Assembly: GCA_025062245.1 (NCBI GenBank)
Contig: JANXAD010000009.1
Span: 1-50,998 of the forward strand
Direction: 5' to 3'
Length of the DNA stretch: 50,998 bases
DNA from: Thermodesulfobacteriaceae bacterium
Lineage (GTDB): Bacteria; Desulfobacterota; Thermodesulfobacteria; Thermodesulfobacteriales; Thermodesulfobacteriaceae
Position 1 is the stretch's first letter. Each line of letters starts with the position of its first letter. The notes under the pieces were generated by a model. It was not told the origin of the DNA. It searched no databases and saw nothing but the letters and a program-made list of their open reading frames with translations. Both the position numbers and the translations under genes were made by a program. Shown here piece after piece: positions 27,551-36,079 of the stretch.

Positions 27551-28396
27551 ATGTTAAAGGCACTTAAGATAAGAGGTAGAACTTTTAATTGGGAGGAAGC
27601 TCCTTTTTTTGTGGGAATAATAAATGTAACCCCAGATTCTTTTTCGGATGGGGGAGATTTTTTTTCCTTAGAGTCAGCTTTGAAAAGGGCTTATGAGTTA
27701 ATTGAAGAAGGAGCAGATCTTCTTGATATAGGTGGACTTTCAACCAGACCATACTCCGAACCTGTGCCTGAAGAGGAAGAAGTTAAAAGGGTAATTCCTG
27801 TGATTAAAGCTATAAGAGAGAATTTTCCAGATATTCCCATTTCAGTAGATACCTATCGTGCTAAGGTAGCTGAGCTAGCTTTTAATTCTGGCGCAGATAT
27901 AATTAACGATATTAGTGCGGGAAGGTTTGACTCCCAAATGATAGAGGTTTTAAAAGATACTCAAGCTCCGGTAGTAATTATGCATATGCAAGGAAATCCT
28001 CAAACTATGCAAATCAATCCTGTTTATCAAGATGTGGTAAGAGAAATTAAAGAGTTTTTAAAAGAAAGAGCCTATTTTTTTATAGAAAAGGGGATATCTC
28101 CAGAAAAAATTATCATAGATCCTGGGATAGGTTTTGGAAAAACCTTTGAACACAATTTGGAAATTCTAAGAAATTTAGAAAGTTTTCATGAACTTAACTT
28201 TCCTATTTTGATAGGTCATTCAAGAAAAAGCTTTTTGGGAGAGATCGTAAAAAAACCACCTAAGGAAAGAGATGGAGCTACCGTAGGAGTTTCTATTTGG
28301 GCTTTTTTAAAGAAAGTTCATCTTTTAAGGATTCATAGAGTTGACCTAAATAGAGATGCTCTCCAAGTTCTTAAGGTTTTATTGCAAAGAAATTAA
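27551..28396 (+). CDS. folP: Dihydropteroate synthase
   Basis: Condenses p-aminobenzoate with dihydropterin pyrophosphate in folate synthesis; TIM barrel, 281 residues. Signatures: GIINVTPDSFSDGG near the N-terminus, GADLLDIGGLSTRP, NDISAG, VIMHMQGNPQTMQ and GHSRKSFLG. The start is three bases after the ftsH stop. Intact. Confidence 0.95.
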   Translation: MLKALKIRGRTFNWEEAPFFVGIINVTPDSFSDGGDFFSLESALKRAYELIEEGADLLDIGGLSTRPYSEPVPEEEEVKRVIPVIKAIRENFPDIPISVDTYRAKVAELAFNSGADIINDISAGRFDSQMIEVLKDTQAPVVIMHMQGNPQTMQINPVYQDVVREIKEFLKERAYFFIEKGISPEKIIIDPGIGFGKTFEHNLEILRNLESFHELNFPILIGHSRKSFLGEIVKKPPKERDGATVGVSIWAFLKKVHLLRIHRVDLNRDALQVLKVLLQRN

Positions 28397-28435
28397 ATAA
28401 TTAGTTAAAAGAGTTTCTAAAAGGACCAAAAAATT

Positions 28436-29257
28436 TTGAAATTAGAACTTATTAGAATTTTAGATACCTTTAAAGGCTTAAGTTGGCAAGATTTAATTGA
28501 TGTAGGTATCGTATTTTTAATAATCTATAGAATTCTTCTTCTTATGCAAGGGACTCGGGCCTTACAAATGATGGCAGGCCTTACCTTCTTGGTTTTTCTT
28601 TACTTTGTTTCCGATCTTTTTCAATTACTCACCTTACACTGGATTTTAAACACCTTTATGTCCTCTATTTTTATTCTTATTATTATTATCTTTCAAGATG
28701 ACATTAGAAAAGCTTTAGCCCAAATTGGTAGAGCTCCTTTTGCTAAAATACAAACTCAATTTTCCTATGGAATAGAGGAAGTAGTAAAAGCTGTAACCTT
28801 TTTAGCAGAAAGAAAAATAGGTGCCTTAATCGTGTTTGAAAGAGAAAATAGTTTAAGGGAATTTATAGAAGGAAGTACTGGACTTGATTCTAAAATTTCT
28901 GAAGAGCTTTTGATAAGTATTTTTAATCCTGAATCTCCCCTTCATGACGGAGCAGTGATTATAAGTAAAGATAAGGTTTTAGCAGCAGGAGTAATTTTAC
29001 CTCTTTCTACCAATCCAGATATTGCTAAGGATTTAGGAACTCGACACAGAGCTGCCATAGGCATTACAGAAATAACAGATGCTGTAGCTATAGTAGTTTC
29101 AGAGGAGACTGGCTATATTTCTATTGCCGTAAATGGAAAAATAAATAGAGATATTACACCAGCAACTTTAAGAAAGATTCTTTCCCAACTTTTAGGCTTT
29201 GAATCTGAGGCTCCTTGGTGGAAAAGGGTAAGATTGGAATATGAAGAGAGAGCATAA
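28436..29257 (+). CDS. cdaA: Diadenylate cyclase CdaA
   Basis: Makes cyclic di-AMP from two ATP; 273 residues. Three N-terminal transmembrane helices (about 17-85), then the DisA_N catalytic domain with the DGA motif (PLHDGAVII, about 170) and RHR motif (GTRHRAAIG, about 201). It starts at a TTG with AAAAGGA ten bases upstream; no ATG alternative fits. It is followed by its regulator cdaR, with a 17-base overlap. c-di-AMP controls potassium and cell-wall homeostasis in other bacteria, and a TrkA-N-type channel gene lies 11 kb away. Confidence 0.94.
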   Translation: MKLELIRILDTFKGLSWQDLIDVGIVFLIIYRILLLMQGTRALQMMAGLTFLVFLYFVSDLFQLLTLHWILNTFMSSIFILIIIIFQDDIRKALAQIGRAPFAKIQTQFSYGIEEVVKAVTFLAERKIGALIVFERENSLREFIEGSTGLDSKISEELLISIFNPESPLHDGAVIISKDKVLAAGVILPLSTNPDIAKDLGTRHRAAIGITEITDAVAIVVSEETGYISIAVNGKINRDITPATLRKILSQLLGFESEAPWWKRVRLEYEERA

Positions 29258-29897
29258 ACTTAAAATTATAGCCCTAATTCTAACCATTGCTCTTTGGTAC
29301 TTTATCGTATGGGGGAAACCTATAGAAAAAACTATCGAAATTCCCATCGAATATTTTCCTTTAAAAAGAAATTATTTAATAGAAATAAATCCAGCTAATG
29401 CTCAGTTAAAAGTTTTAGGCACCAGAAGTTCTTTTAGAAATTTTAACCAAGATTCTTTAAAATTTGTTTTAGATATTTCTAAATACCCTTCAGGGGTTTA
29501 TCAAGTAAGACTTCCTATAGAAAAACTAAATTTACCTTCCGAAGTGAAGGTTAAAGAAATAACTCCTTCCTTTATAACCTTAGTAGTAAAAAAAATTATT
29601 ACGAAAGATTTTCCTGTAGAAATAGTTTTTGAGGAAGAGTTAGAAAGAAGCCAAAAAAATAAAATCCTAGTAGTTCCTTCTTATGTAAAAGTAAGGGGAA
29701 CTGTAGATGGAATTTACAATATAAATGCTATTTCCACTGAGCCTGTTAGCTTTTCTAAATTAGTTGAATATAGAGAATTAGAAATTAAATTAGTAACTCC
29801 ACCAGAGGTTATTGAAATAAAACCAGAACGAGTAAAAATTTTTTTAAAAGAAGTAAAGAAGGGGGGTAAGGATGAAAAGAAAGTTATTTGGCACTGA
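29241..29897 (+). CDS. cdaR: CdaR/YbbR-domain regulator of diadenylate cyclase
   Basis: Membrane-anchored partner of CdaA, 218 residues. One N-terminal helix (about 7-24, ending in ALWYFIVWGKP, the typical YbbR start), then extracytoplasmic YbbR-type beta repeats. It is shorter than Gram-positive CdaR, with about two repeats. Overlaps cdaA at the 5' end and glmM by 26 bases at the 3' end. Confidence 0.86.
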   Translation: MKREHKLKIIALILTIALWYFIVWGKPIEKTIEIPIEYFPLKRNYLIEINPANAQLKVLGTRSSFRNFNQDSLKFVLDISKYPSGVYQVRLPIEKLNLPSEVKVKEITPSFITLVVKKIITKDFPVEIVFEEELERSQKNKILVVPSYVKVRGTVDGIYNINAISTEPVSFSKLVEYRELEIKLVTPPEVIEIKPERVKIFLKEVKKGGKDEKKVIWH

Positions 29898-31221
29898 TGG
29901 AATTCGCGGAGAAGCTAATGTTTTTCCTATGCTTCCTGAATTAGCTCTTCAAGTAGGTAGAGCTATAGGTTATCTTTTTAAAAATCACACCTTTAGTAAA
30001 GTAATTATTGGAAAGGATACCAGGCTTTCTGGATACGTATTTGAAGCCTCTTTGGTAGCTGGACTTTGTTCTATGGGAGTTTCAACTTGGCTGGTAGGAC
30101 CTCTTCCAACTCCAGCTATAGCCTTTTTAACTAAGGATATGAGAGCAGATGCAGGAATTATGATTTCTGCTTCTCATAATCCTTACTATGATAACGGTAT
30201 AAAGATTTTTGATAAAGAGGGTTTTAAACTTTCAGATGAACTGGAAGAAAAAATAGAAAGCCTTATTTTTGATGAAAATTTTCAAAATATAAGACAATAT
30301 AAAGGGGACTTAGGGCGAGCTTTTAGAATTAAAGATGCCATAGGAAGATACGCAGTTCATCTTAAATCTTCCATTCCTACTTATATAAATTTTGAGGGAC
30401 TTAAGGTAGTGATAGATTGTGCTAATGGTGCAGCCTATCAAGTAGCTCCTCAAACCTTAGAGGAGTTAGGAGCTGAGGTAATTTCCTTGGGATGTTCTCC
30501 TAACGGTCTTAATATAAACGAAAACTGTGGAGCCCTTTTTCCTCAAAGGTTAAGAGAAAAAGTTTTAGAAAGTAAAGCCCATTTGGGAATAGCTTTAGAT
30601 GGAGACGGAGATCGGATAGTGATGGTAGATGAAAAAGGAGCTCTGGTTGATGGAGACGAACTTTTGGCTCTCTTTGGAGTAGAACTTAAAAATAGGAATC
30701 AACTTTTTCAAAATACCGTAGTTGGAACAGTAATGAGTAATCTTGCTTTAGAAAATTTCTTACTTCAAAAAAATATTAATTTCATAAGAACTCCTGTAGG
30801 AGATAGATATGTGGTTTCAAAATTAAAGGAAATTGGAGGAATCTTAGGAGGTGAAACTTCAGGACATATCATCTTTTTAGATAAAACTACTACGGGCGAT
30901 GGACTTCTTACAGCTTTAAAGGTTATGGCTCTCATAAAAGAAAAGGAAAAACCCCTTTCTGAATTAGTTCATCTCTTTGATAAGTATCCTCAAATTATAA
31001 AAAATGTTAAAGTTAAGTATAAAAAACCAGTAGAAGAAATAGAGGGACTCTTAGAAAAAATGACCCTGGCTAATAAAAAACTAAAGGGAAAGGGACGAAT
31101 TGTAGTGCGTCCCTCGGGAACAGAACCTAAATATAGGGTTATGGTAGAGGGAGAAGATGAAACCTTAATAAGAGAAATAGCTGAAGAACTTTCCCAATAT
31201 ATTGCTCAAAAACTAAATTAA
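29872..31221 (+). CDS. glmM: Phosphoglucosamine mutase
   Basis: Interconverts glucosamine-6-phosphate and glucosamine-1-phosphate for UDP-GlcNAc synthesis; 449 residues. Contains FGTDGIRG, the active-site serine loop ISASHNPYYDNG (phosphoserine S101), the magnesium loop DGDGDRIVMVD, the sugar loop GGETSGH, and the phosphate loop RPSGTEPKYRVMVEG. The start follows a GGGGGGTAAGG site inside cdaR. Last gene of the ftsH-glmM cluster. Confidence 0.96.
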   Translation: MKRKLFGTDGIRGEANVFPMLPELALQVGRAIGYLFKNHTFSKVIIGKDTRLSGYVFEASLVAGLCSMGVSTWLVGPLPTPAIAFLTKDMRADAGIMISASHNPYYDNGIKIFDKEGFKLSDELEEKIESLIFDENFQNIRQYKGDLGRAFRIKDAIGRYAVHLKSSIPTYINFEGLKVVIDCANGAAYQVAPQTLEELGAEVISLGCSPNGLNINENCGALFPQRLREKVLESKAHLGIALDGDGDRIVMVDEKGALVDGDELLALFGVELKNRNQLFQNTVVGTVMSNLALENFLLQKNINFIRTPVGDRYVVSKLKEIGGILGGETSGHIIFLDKTTTGDGLLTALKVMALIKEKEKPLSELVHLFDKYPQIIKNVKVKYKKPVEEIEGLLEKMTLANKKLKGKGRIVVRPSGTEPKYRVMVEGEDETLIREIAEELSQYIAQKLN

Positions 31222-31232
31222 GTCCTTAGATT

Positions 31233-31367
31233 ATGAAAAAAATTCTTTTTCTTCTTTTTTTTCTTTCCTTATGTTTAGGAATTCTTTTTTCCGGATATGA
31301 ATTTATTCATTCAAGAGCTTCTATAATTTGTATTTCCTGTATGGGATTAGAAGAAGATGAGGAGTAG
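31233..31367 (+). CDS. 44-residue CxxC membrane peptide (CD1871A-like)
   Basis: ATG at 31233, stop at 31365-31367. A basic start (MKK), a hydrophobic helix over about residues 4-21, then a short tail with CISCMG and an acidic end (LEEDEE). Size and layout resemble the tiny CD1871A-type CxxC proteins, which I recall often lie next to membrane ferredoxin genes. It overlaps the next gene by 11 bases, which suggests coupled translation. No clear ribosome-binding site; 11 bases after glmM. Function unknown. Confidence 0.6.
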   Translation: MKKILFLLFFLSLCLGILFSGYEFIHSRASIICISCMGLEEDEE

Positions 31368-32202
31368 GAAATGGGTTCAAATAGTTTCCACCTTTTTTCA
31401 TAACGGATACTTAGGTTTTCTAAATACTTCTCAAATCTATAATGGATTTTTAAAAAATTTCTGTGCTCCAGGTCTTAATTGTCACTCCTGTCCCTCAGCT
31501 CTCTTTTGCTGTCCCTTAGGTATGATTCAAAATTTTAACATCTCCTTAAGAGTTTTGCCCCTAACCTCTTTAATAGGTCCCTTTTTTTATCTTTTAAGTT
31601 TCTTTCTTTTTTTTGGCTTAACCTTAGGAAGGTTTATTTGTGGTTGGCTTTGTCCTTTTGGTTTTTTTCAGGAACTTTTATATAGAATACCCTTTTATAA
31701 GAATTCTTCAAATTTTAAAGGACAGGATTTCTTTAAAATCAGTCTTACCCTCCTTTTCGTTTTTATACTTCCTATTTTAATAATTTCAGAATTAGGTTAT
31801 GGTATTTTGTGGTTTTGTAAGTTCTTTTGTCCAGCTGGCACTTTGGAAGCCGGTTACTTTAACCTTTTTTTTCAACCTTTTCTTTTTAAAAATATAGGCT
31901 ATGTGTTTTATCTTAAAACCTTATTACTTTTGATGATAATTTTACTTTGTATAATTAATTTTAGATTTTTTTGTAAAACTGCCTGTCCTTTAGGATTAAT
32001 TTATGGCTATTTTAATAGGATTAGTATAGTTAAATTGACTTTAGAAGAAAAACGGTGTCCCTTTTGCAAGATTTGTGAAAAGGTCTGTCCTATGAGAATT
32101 TCTTTACCTGAAAAATTAGACTCTAAGGAATGTATAAGGTGTCTAATTTGTTTAAAAGTTTGCCCTTATAAAGCCATTAAGTTGAAGATTTCTCATCTTT
32201 AA
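31357..32202 (+). CDS. NapH/MauN-type membrane polyferredoxin
   Basis: Inner-membrane 4Fe-4S protein of 281 residues. A cytoplasmic-like N-terminal cysteine block (CAPGLNCHSCPSALFCCPLGM) precedes several hydrophobic segments. These carry paired CxxxCP motifs at the helix ends (CGWLCPFG, CKFFCPAG, CKTACPLG), and two ferredoxin motifs close the protein (CPFCKICEKVCPM, CIRCLICLKVCP). Such proteins pass electrons across or along the membrane to periplasmic or membrane reductases. The partner here is unknown; the overlapping CxxC peptide is the obvious candidate. Confidence 0.85.
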   Translation: MRSRKWVQIVSTFFHNGYLGFLNTSQIYNGFLKNFCAPGLNCHSCPSALFCCPLGMIQNFNISLRVLPLTSLIGPFFYLLSFFLFFGLTLGRFICGWLCPFGFFQELLYRIPFYKNSSNFKGQDFFKISLTLLFVFILPILIISELGYGILWFCKFFCPAGTLEAGYFNLFFQPFLFKNIGYVFYLKTLLLLMIILLCIINFRFFCKTACPLGLIYGYFNRISIVKLTLEEKRCPFCKICEKVCPMRISLPEKLDSKECIRCLICLKVCPYKAIKLKISHL

Positions 32203-32519
32203 CTTAATCTAACTTGGCCTTCTCGATTTTGTTTTTTATATCTAAAAGATTCGTAAGAGTAGTATAATAAAAATTGTGAATAGTCTGAAAGTTGAGGGGA
32301 AAGGGACCTCCTGATAACCACATTTTTTGCCAAAAGGAAAGGTTTTAAGACTAACTCATGTGGTCAAGGATGAGGTATTATTTAAGTAGAAAAGTTTTTA
32401 GGTTGGTAAAGATTTATAACTATAGCTAAAAGGTTCTCAAGGTCTGTAAAACTTTCAAACTTCTGTTCTATCCTAACTAACAAACTTGTTTAGAATCTTA
32501 GACCTTACAGCAAAGGATT
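32203..32519. other. Gene-free stretch with a decayed minus-strand reading frame
   Basis: No intact gene. On the minus strand one frame runs about 95 codons from near 32490 to 32207 with only two stops. It reads as protein-like text (VRIEQKFESFTDLENLL, later FLLAKNVVIRRSLSPQLSDY). There is no start codon and I do not recognise the family. It is probably a dead gene of the accessory island that begins here. Confidence 0.3.
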
Positions 32520-33296
32520 TTAATAATCTGTTTTTATTAAAAATATACCTCTTTCCTCAGCGATTTTAACAATTTCCTCTTTTACTTCCACACCTACTAC
32601 AGTGGGAATTATCTCTCTTTCAAGGAGAAAAGCTAAAAGAGCTGCTCTTTCTTCTGCTCTTTTAAGATCCTCTTCAAAAATACTGTAAGAAACCTCTACC
32701 GCAAGAATTACAGGTTTTTTCGTACTTTTTATAACTCCCTCTACTATAAGATCAAGTTTTAAGATAGATTCAAATTGGGACTCAGAAATTTTTCCCTTTT
32801 CTTCAGCTTCCTCCAAAATGGGAAGTATGGTTTCTATGGGTATTAAACGAGCCTTCCTTAGGATTTGCCCAAAGAAAGCAAAAAATTTTTCCCTAACGGT
32901 TCTTTCAAACTCTTTTCCTTTAAATCTTCCAAATTCACCTTTTAAATAGGCTACATCTTGTTTTAAAGTAGCTACATCTTGCTTTAAAATAGCTACATCT
33001 TGTTTTAAAGTAGCTACATCTTGCTTTAAAATATCTACATCTTGTTTTAAAATATCTACATCTTGCTTTAGGGTCCCTACGTCTTCCTCCAGTTTTTCAA
33101 CTTTTTTCAATAATTCATCAACCTTTTTAGGTAGTTCTAATAATTCTGAAGTGAGAATAATTTTTCTAATTTCTTCTAACCAATCAGGATGGGTCTTTAA
33201 AGCTCTAAGAATATCTGCAAAAGTTACTACAGGATATTCCTTAGCTTCCTCTTCAATTTCCTCAGGTGATTTTTGGGGTATTTCTTTTAAGCCCAT
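32520..33296 (-). CDS. Coiled-coil protein with C-terminal PD-(D/E)XK-like domain (DUF3782-type)
   Basis: 258 residues, no signal peptide. Residues 1-58 form a helical start. Residues 59-121 are a coiled coil whose core is seven near-exact heptads of the LKQDV type. Residues 125-258 form an alpha/beta domain in which LDLIVEG (D182) and ILAVEVSYS (E201) sit where D and E-x-K of PD-(D/E)XK folds would be, though the lysine position is Ser203. A related DUF3782 group is common in thermophiles and cyanobacteria; its function is not known. It has its own good promoter and stands alone between transposon debris, so it may be mobile or accessory. Confidence 0.75.
   Translation of the reverse strand: MGLKEIPQKSPEEIEEEAKEYPVVTFADILRALKTHPDWLEEIRKIILTSELLELPKKVDELLKKVEKLEEDVGTLKQDVDILKQDVDILKQDVATLKQDVAILKQDVATLKQDVAYLKGEFGRFKGKEFERTVREKFFAFFGQILRKARLIPIETILPILEEAEEKGKISESQFESILKLDLIVEGVIKSTKKPVILAVEVSYSIFEEDLKRAEERAALLAFLLEREIIPTVVGVEVKEEIVKIAEERGIFLIKTDY
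32934..33080. repeat. 21-bp in-gene tandem repeats coding for coiled-coil heptads
   Basis: Seven units of 21 bases, variations on AAA-GTAGCTACATCTTGTTTT on the plus strand. They encode V(A/D/G)(T/I/Y)LK(Q/G)(D/E) heptads on the minus strand. Unit number could vary by slippage or recombination between near-identical copies. Confidence 0.85.
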
Positions 33297-33337
33297 AAGT
33301 CAAATTCCTCTTTTTTTAAAAAATCCTTACCTTAACT

Positions 33338-33366
33338 ATTATACCTTAACTTTGAAAAAATTTCAA
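33338..33366 (-). promoter_or_regulatory. Sigma-70-type promoter of the coiled-coil gene
   Basis: Minus strand: TTGAAA (33366-33361), 17-base spacer, perfect TATAAT (33343-33338). It predicts a leader of about 35 bases. It directly abuts the 106-bp repeat (33373-33478). Confidence 0.6.
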
Positions 33367-33370
33367 AAAA

Positions 33371-33905
33371 CTGTATGAGACCATAGGATTGGGGACTGAG
33401 TAGAATTTTTGACCTAATTTTAGCCACACCATCTTAACGACAATTTGTTACTCAATCCATAAGGCCCCTCTCCACATTATACCACAACAAATACTTCATC
33501 ATCTCCCTGTTAAATCCCTCTATATCCAACTCCTCCTCCACATAATCTATCAAATCCGCATCCAACCTCCTATTAAATCGCTCAAACATAACTATTCTCC
33601 TTCAAATTCCTCGGATAATTAAAATAGTGCATATAAGTTTCAAAATATCTTATTATTCTCCCTATCCTCAATACCCACACCTTTCCCCATTCCTTTCTCT
33701 TTACAAAATCTATCCACAAAAGGCTTAAGCTTATCCTTACCTATTTCTGCTCTCTTCTGCTTTTCAAGCCTTCCTTTTTGGTGTTCTCGGTCTGGATACC
33801 AACACCTTTAAACAGTGCTTTTAGATACTCCATAAGCTTCTTTAGTAGTTTGAAGGCTATAGAGAACCTCCTCTTTGGAAAAAACTTCTTTAATAGAGTT
33901 TGAGT
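33371..33905 (-). pseudogene. Decayed IS481-like transposase
   Basis: Pieces of one transposase can be followed on the minus strand through stops and frame changes. First comes a helix-turn-helix segment, TKEAYGVSKSTV followed by a stop (about 33857-33808). Next is a linker, EIGKDKLKPFVDRFCKEKGMGK, read in parts. Then a core end, MFERFNRRLDADLIDYVEEE followed by FNREMMKYLLWYNVERG (33589-33468), which fits the VERFNRxLxxEFI...FNxxLxxYLxWYNxxRPH pattern. The last part is the repeat with WSHT near its end. At least three disruptions are visible, so it is inactive. The family name rests on motif memory. Confidence 0.6.
33373..33478. repeat. 106-bp dispersed repeat, copy B
   Basis: Partner of 83-188, same orientation, 7 mismatches. 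Here it continues into the decayed transposase at higher coordinates. Confidence 0.85.
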
Positions 33906-34198
33906 CTTTCAAGCATTTTTGTATCTTGAATAATATTTGGAAAGATAGTAAAGGAATACATGGAGAGGCGCTCCTGGGATTGATTTCTTGATTTTTAATT
34001 TTACCATTTTCTTATATTCCAATAAGAGGCGGGAACTTATGCAAAAAAACTTCGATGGCCTCATTAAAAATTTAGAATGGATAATTTCACATCCTACCAT
34101 TTTAAAAGTTTTTTTCTCTCCTATTGACTTTTAGTTTTTTGAAGTAAATTTTAAATTATTATTAAATATTTTTTAAAATTTATAAAACGGGGGGAGAG
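33906..34198. other. AT-rich gap before the chemoreceptor gene
   Basis: No supported gene. A minus-strand frame at 33909-34100 has no ribosome-binding site and no family resemblance I recognise. A weak promoter-like pair, TTGAAG (34139-34144) with TAAATA (34163-34168), 18 bases apart, precedes the chemoreceptor, which has a GGGGGGAGAG ribosome-binding site. Confidence 0.3.
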
Positions 34199-36079
34199 AT
34201 GAAAATAGCTAATTTAATAAAGTTAATCATAGGGATTCTTATAGTTTTTTCCTTACTTAGTGCTTTTTTAACCCTTTTTTACATTGACCAATTAATATAC
34301 GATGGAAGGTTAGTGAACTATGCAGGAATGGTTAGAGGGGGGACTCAAAGATTGATTAAACTTGAAACCGTAGGGAAACCCTCAGACAACCTCATAGAAA
34401 CCTTGGATAAAATTTTAGTAGGCCTCTCTGAAGGAAGTAAGGAGTTAAACCTTCCTAAGGTTAAAGATGAAAAGTTTCTCTCTAAACTAAAGGAAGTAAA
34501 AACTAAGTGGAATAATTTAAAGGAATTAATAAGACTGGTTCGTCAAGACAAAAATTACTTACCCAAACTTATAGAAGAATCTGAAAGTTATTTTAACTTG
34601 ACTAATGAATTAGTAAGCTTAGCTGAAGAGGCTTCAAGAAAAAAAGTTACTTGGGGAAAATTTTTAGCCTTAGGTCTTTTAATCGTCAATATTCTTTTAT
34701 TTCTCTTAATTTTTGTAATTATTCATAGAAAGATTATCAAATCCCTTTATAATTTTATTAATTTTATAGAGAAACTTACCCAGGGAGACCTAACCCAAAC
34801 TCTTGAAGTAAAAGGAAAGGATGAAATTTCTCTCTTAGCCAGTTATTTAAATAAATTAGTAGATTCTTACTCTAATATTATTAATAAAGTATTACAATCG
34901 GTAGCCAAAGATATTGATGCTACAGATAGATTGAGAGAAACTGCTTACCAAACCTTGAATCAATCTAAAAGTTTAGCTTCCCAATCTTTACAAATAAGTG
35001 CTTCTGCTGAGCAAATGAGTCAAACTATTGCAGAAATAGCCAAAAATACTACCCAAGTGGCAGAAAGTTCTGAGAAAGCTATGCAAATAGCTATAAGTGG
35101 GAAGTCTCTAAGCGATAAAGCTGTAACCAGTATTGAAAGTTTGTACCAAAGTTCTTCCCAACTTTCTGAAGTAATTAATCGCTTAAATCAGAGAACTCGG
35201 GAAATAGAAGAAATTGTAACTATTATAAAGGATATAGCTGATCAGACTAATTTATTAGCTCTTAATGCTACCATTGAAGCTGCTCGAGCAGGAGAACACG
35301 GAAGGGGTTTTGCAGTAGTAGCAGAAGAAATTCGTAGACTGGCAGAAAGAACTATCAAAGCTACCGAAGAAATCTCCGAAAGAATTCTAAATATTCAAAA
35401 TGATTCTGTAATTACGGTAAAATCTATGGAGACCTCCTTAAAAGAAGTTAAACAGGCTACAGACTCTATTAACGAATTGGGAAATTCCATACAACTTGTA
35501 GTAGAATCCTTCGTAAGAGTTAAAGAGCAGATTACTCAGATAGCTTCTGCTGTAGAAGAACAATCTATTACTACTGAAGACGTAGCTAAAAATATAGAAA
35601 AGGTCTCTCAAATTGCTAAAAATCTTGAAGCTGTAGCCAACGGAGTAATGGATAAAAGTAAAGAGGTTTTTAGAACTCTTAATGAACTTAGAAAAGCTAC
35701 CGAAGGACTAAAAACGAAGGAAGGACATCTTATTACCTTAGACTTAGCTAAAACGGATCACCGTATTTTTGTGGGAAGAATTTTTGCCCATTTAGAGGGT
35801 GCAACCGTAATAGATGTTTCTAAGCTTACAGACCATAGGGGATGTAAATTTGGGAAGTGGTATTTAGGTGAAGGGATGCAACTTTGTGGACATCTTGCTT
35901 CTTTTAAGGCCTTAGATGAGCCCCATGCAAAAGTGCATGCCTTAGCCAGAGAAGTAATTTTAGCCTCCAATAGAGGAGATAGAGCTAAAGCTTTTGAACT
36001 TTTTAAAGAGTTAGAAAAGGCTTCCCAAAAGATGATAGAGCTTATAGAAGAAACTAAGAGGGCTTGGAGAAGTGCCTAA
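34199..36079 (+). CDS. Methyl-accepting chemotaxis protein with PilJ-like sensor and CZB domain
   Basis: Transmembrane chemoreceptor, 626 residues. TM1 about 6-28; a helical periplasmic sensor 29-150 with [14 protein letters not shown], similar to the PilJ/NarX-type motif; TM2 about 153-175; HAMP about 176-228; then the signalling hairpin with the conserved tip [19 protein letters not shown]. The C-terminus (about 518-590) is a chemoreceptor zinc-binding (CZB) domain: [23 protein letters not shown] and PHAKVH supply the 3His/1Cys set. It may sense zinc or redox/chlorine stress through that domain. Its stop overlaps the miaB start by 8 bases. Confidence 0.9.
   Translation: MKIANLIKLIIGILIVFSLLSAFLTLFYIDQLIYDGRLVNYAGMVRGGTQRLIKLETVGKPSDNLIETLDKILVGLSEGSKELNLPKVKDEKFLSKLKEVKTKWNNLKELIRLVRQDKNYLPKLIEESESYFNLTNELVSLAEEASRKKVTWGKFLALGLLIVNILLFLLIFVIIHRKIIKSLYNFINFIEKLTQGDLTQTLEVKGKDEISLLASYLNKLVDSYSNIINKVLQSVAKDIDATDRLRETAYQTLNQSKSLASQSLQISASAEQMSQTIAEIAKNTTQVAESSEKAMQIAISGKSLSDKAVTSIESLYQSSSQLSEVINRLNQRTREIEEIVTIIKDIADQTNLLALNATIEAARAGEHGRGFAVVAEEIRRLAERTIKATEEISERILNIQNDSVITVKSMETSLKEVKQATDSINELGNSIQLVVESFVRVKEQITQIASAVEEQSITTEDVAKNIEKVSQIAKNLEAVANGVMDKSKEVFRTLNELRKATEGLKTKEGHLITLDLAKTDHRIFVGRIFAHLEGATVIDVSKLTDHRGCKFGKWYLGEGMQLCGHLASFKALDEPHAKVHALAREVILASNRGDRAKAFELFKELEKASQKMIELIEETKRAWRSA

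Noticed and set aside
32934-33080. Regular 21-bp repeats that resemble a CRISPR or minisatellite
   Set aside because: Units are contiguous with no spacers and encode in-frame coiled-coil heptads.
33909-34100. 63-residue minus-strand open frame
   Set aside because: No ribosome-binding site, no recognisable family and a composition unlike the real genes here.
34100-34198. Flagellar sigma-28 promoter for the chemoreceptor
   Set aside because: No TAAA-N15-GCCGATAA-like element is present; only a weak sigma-70-like pair.
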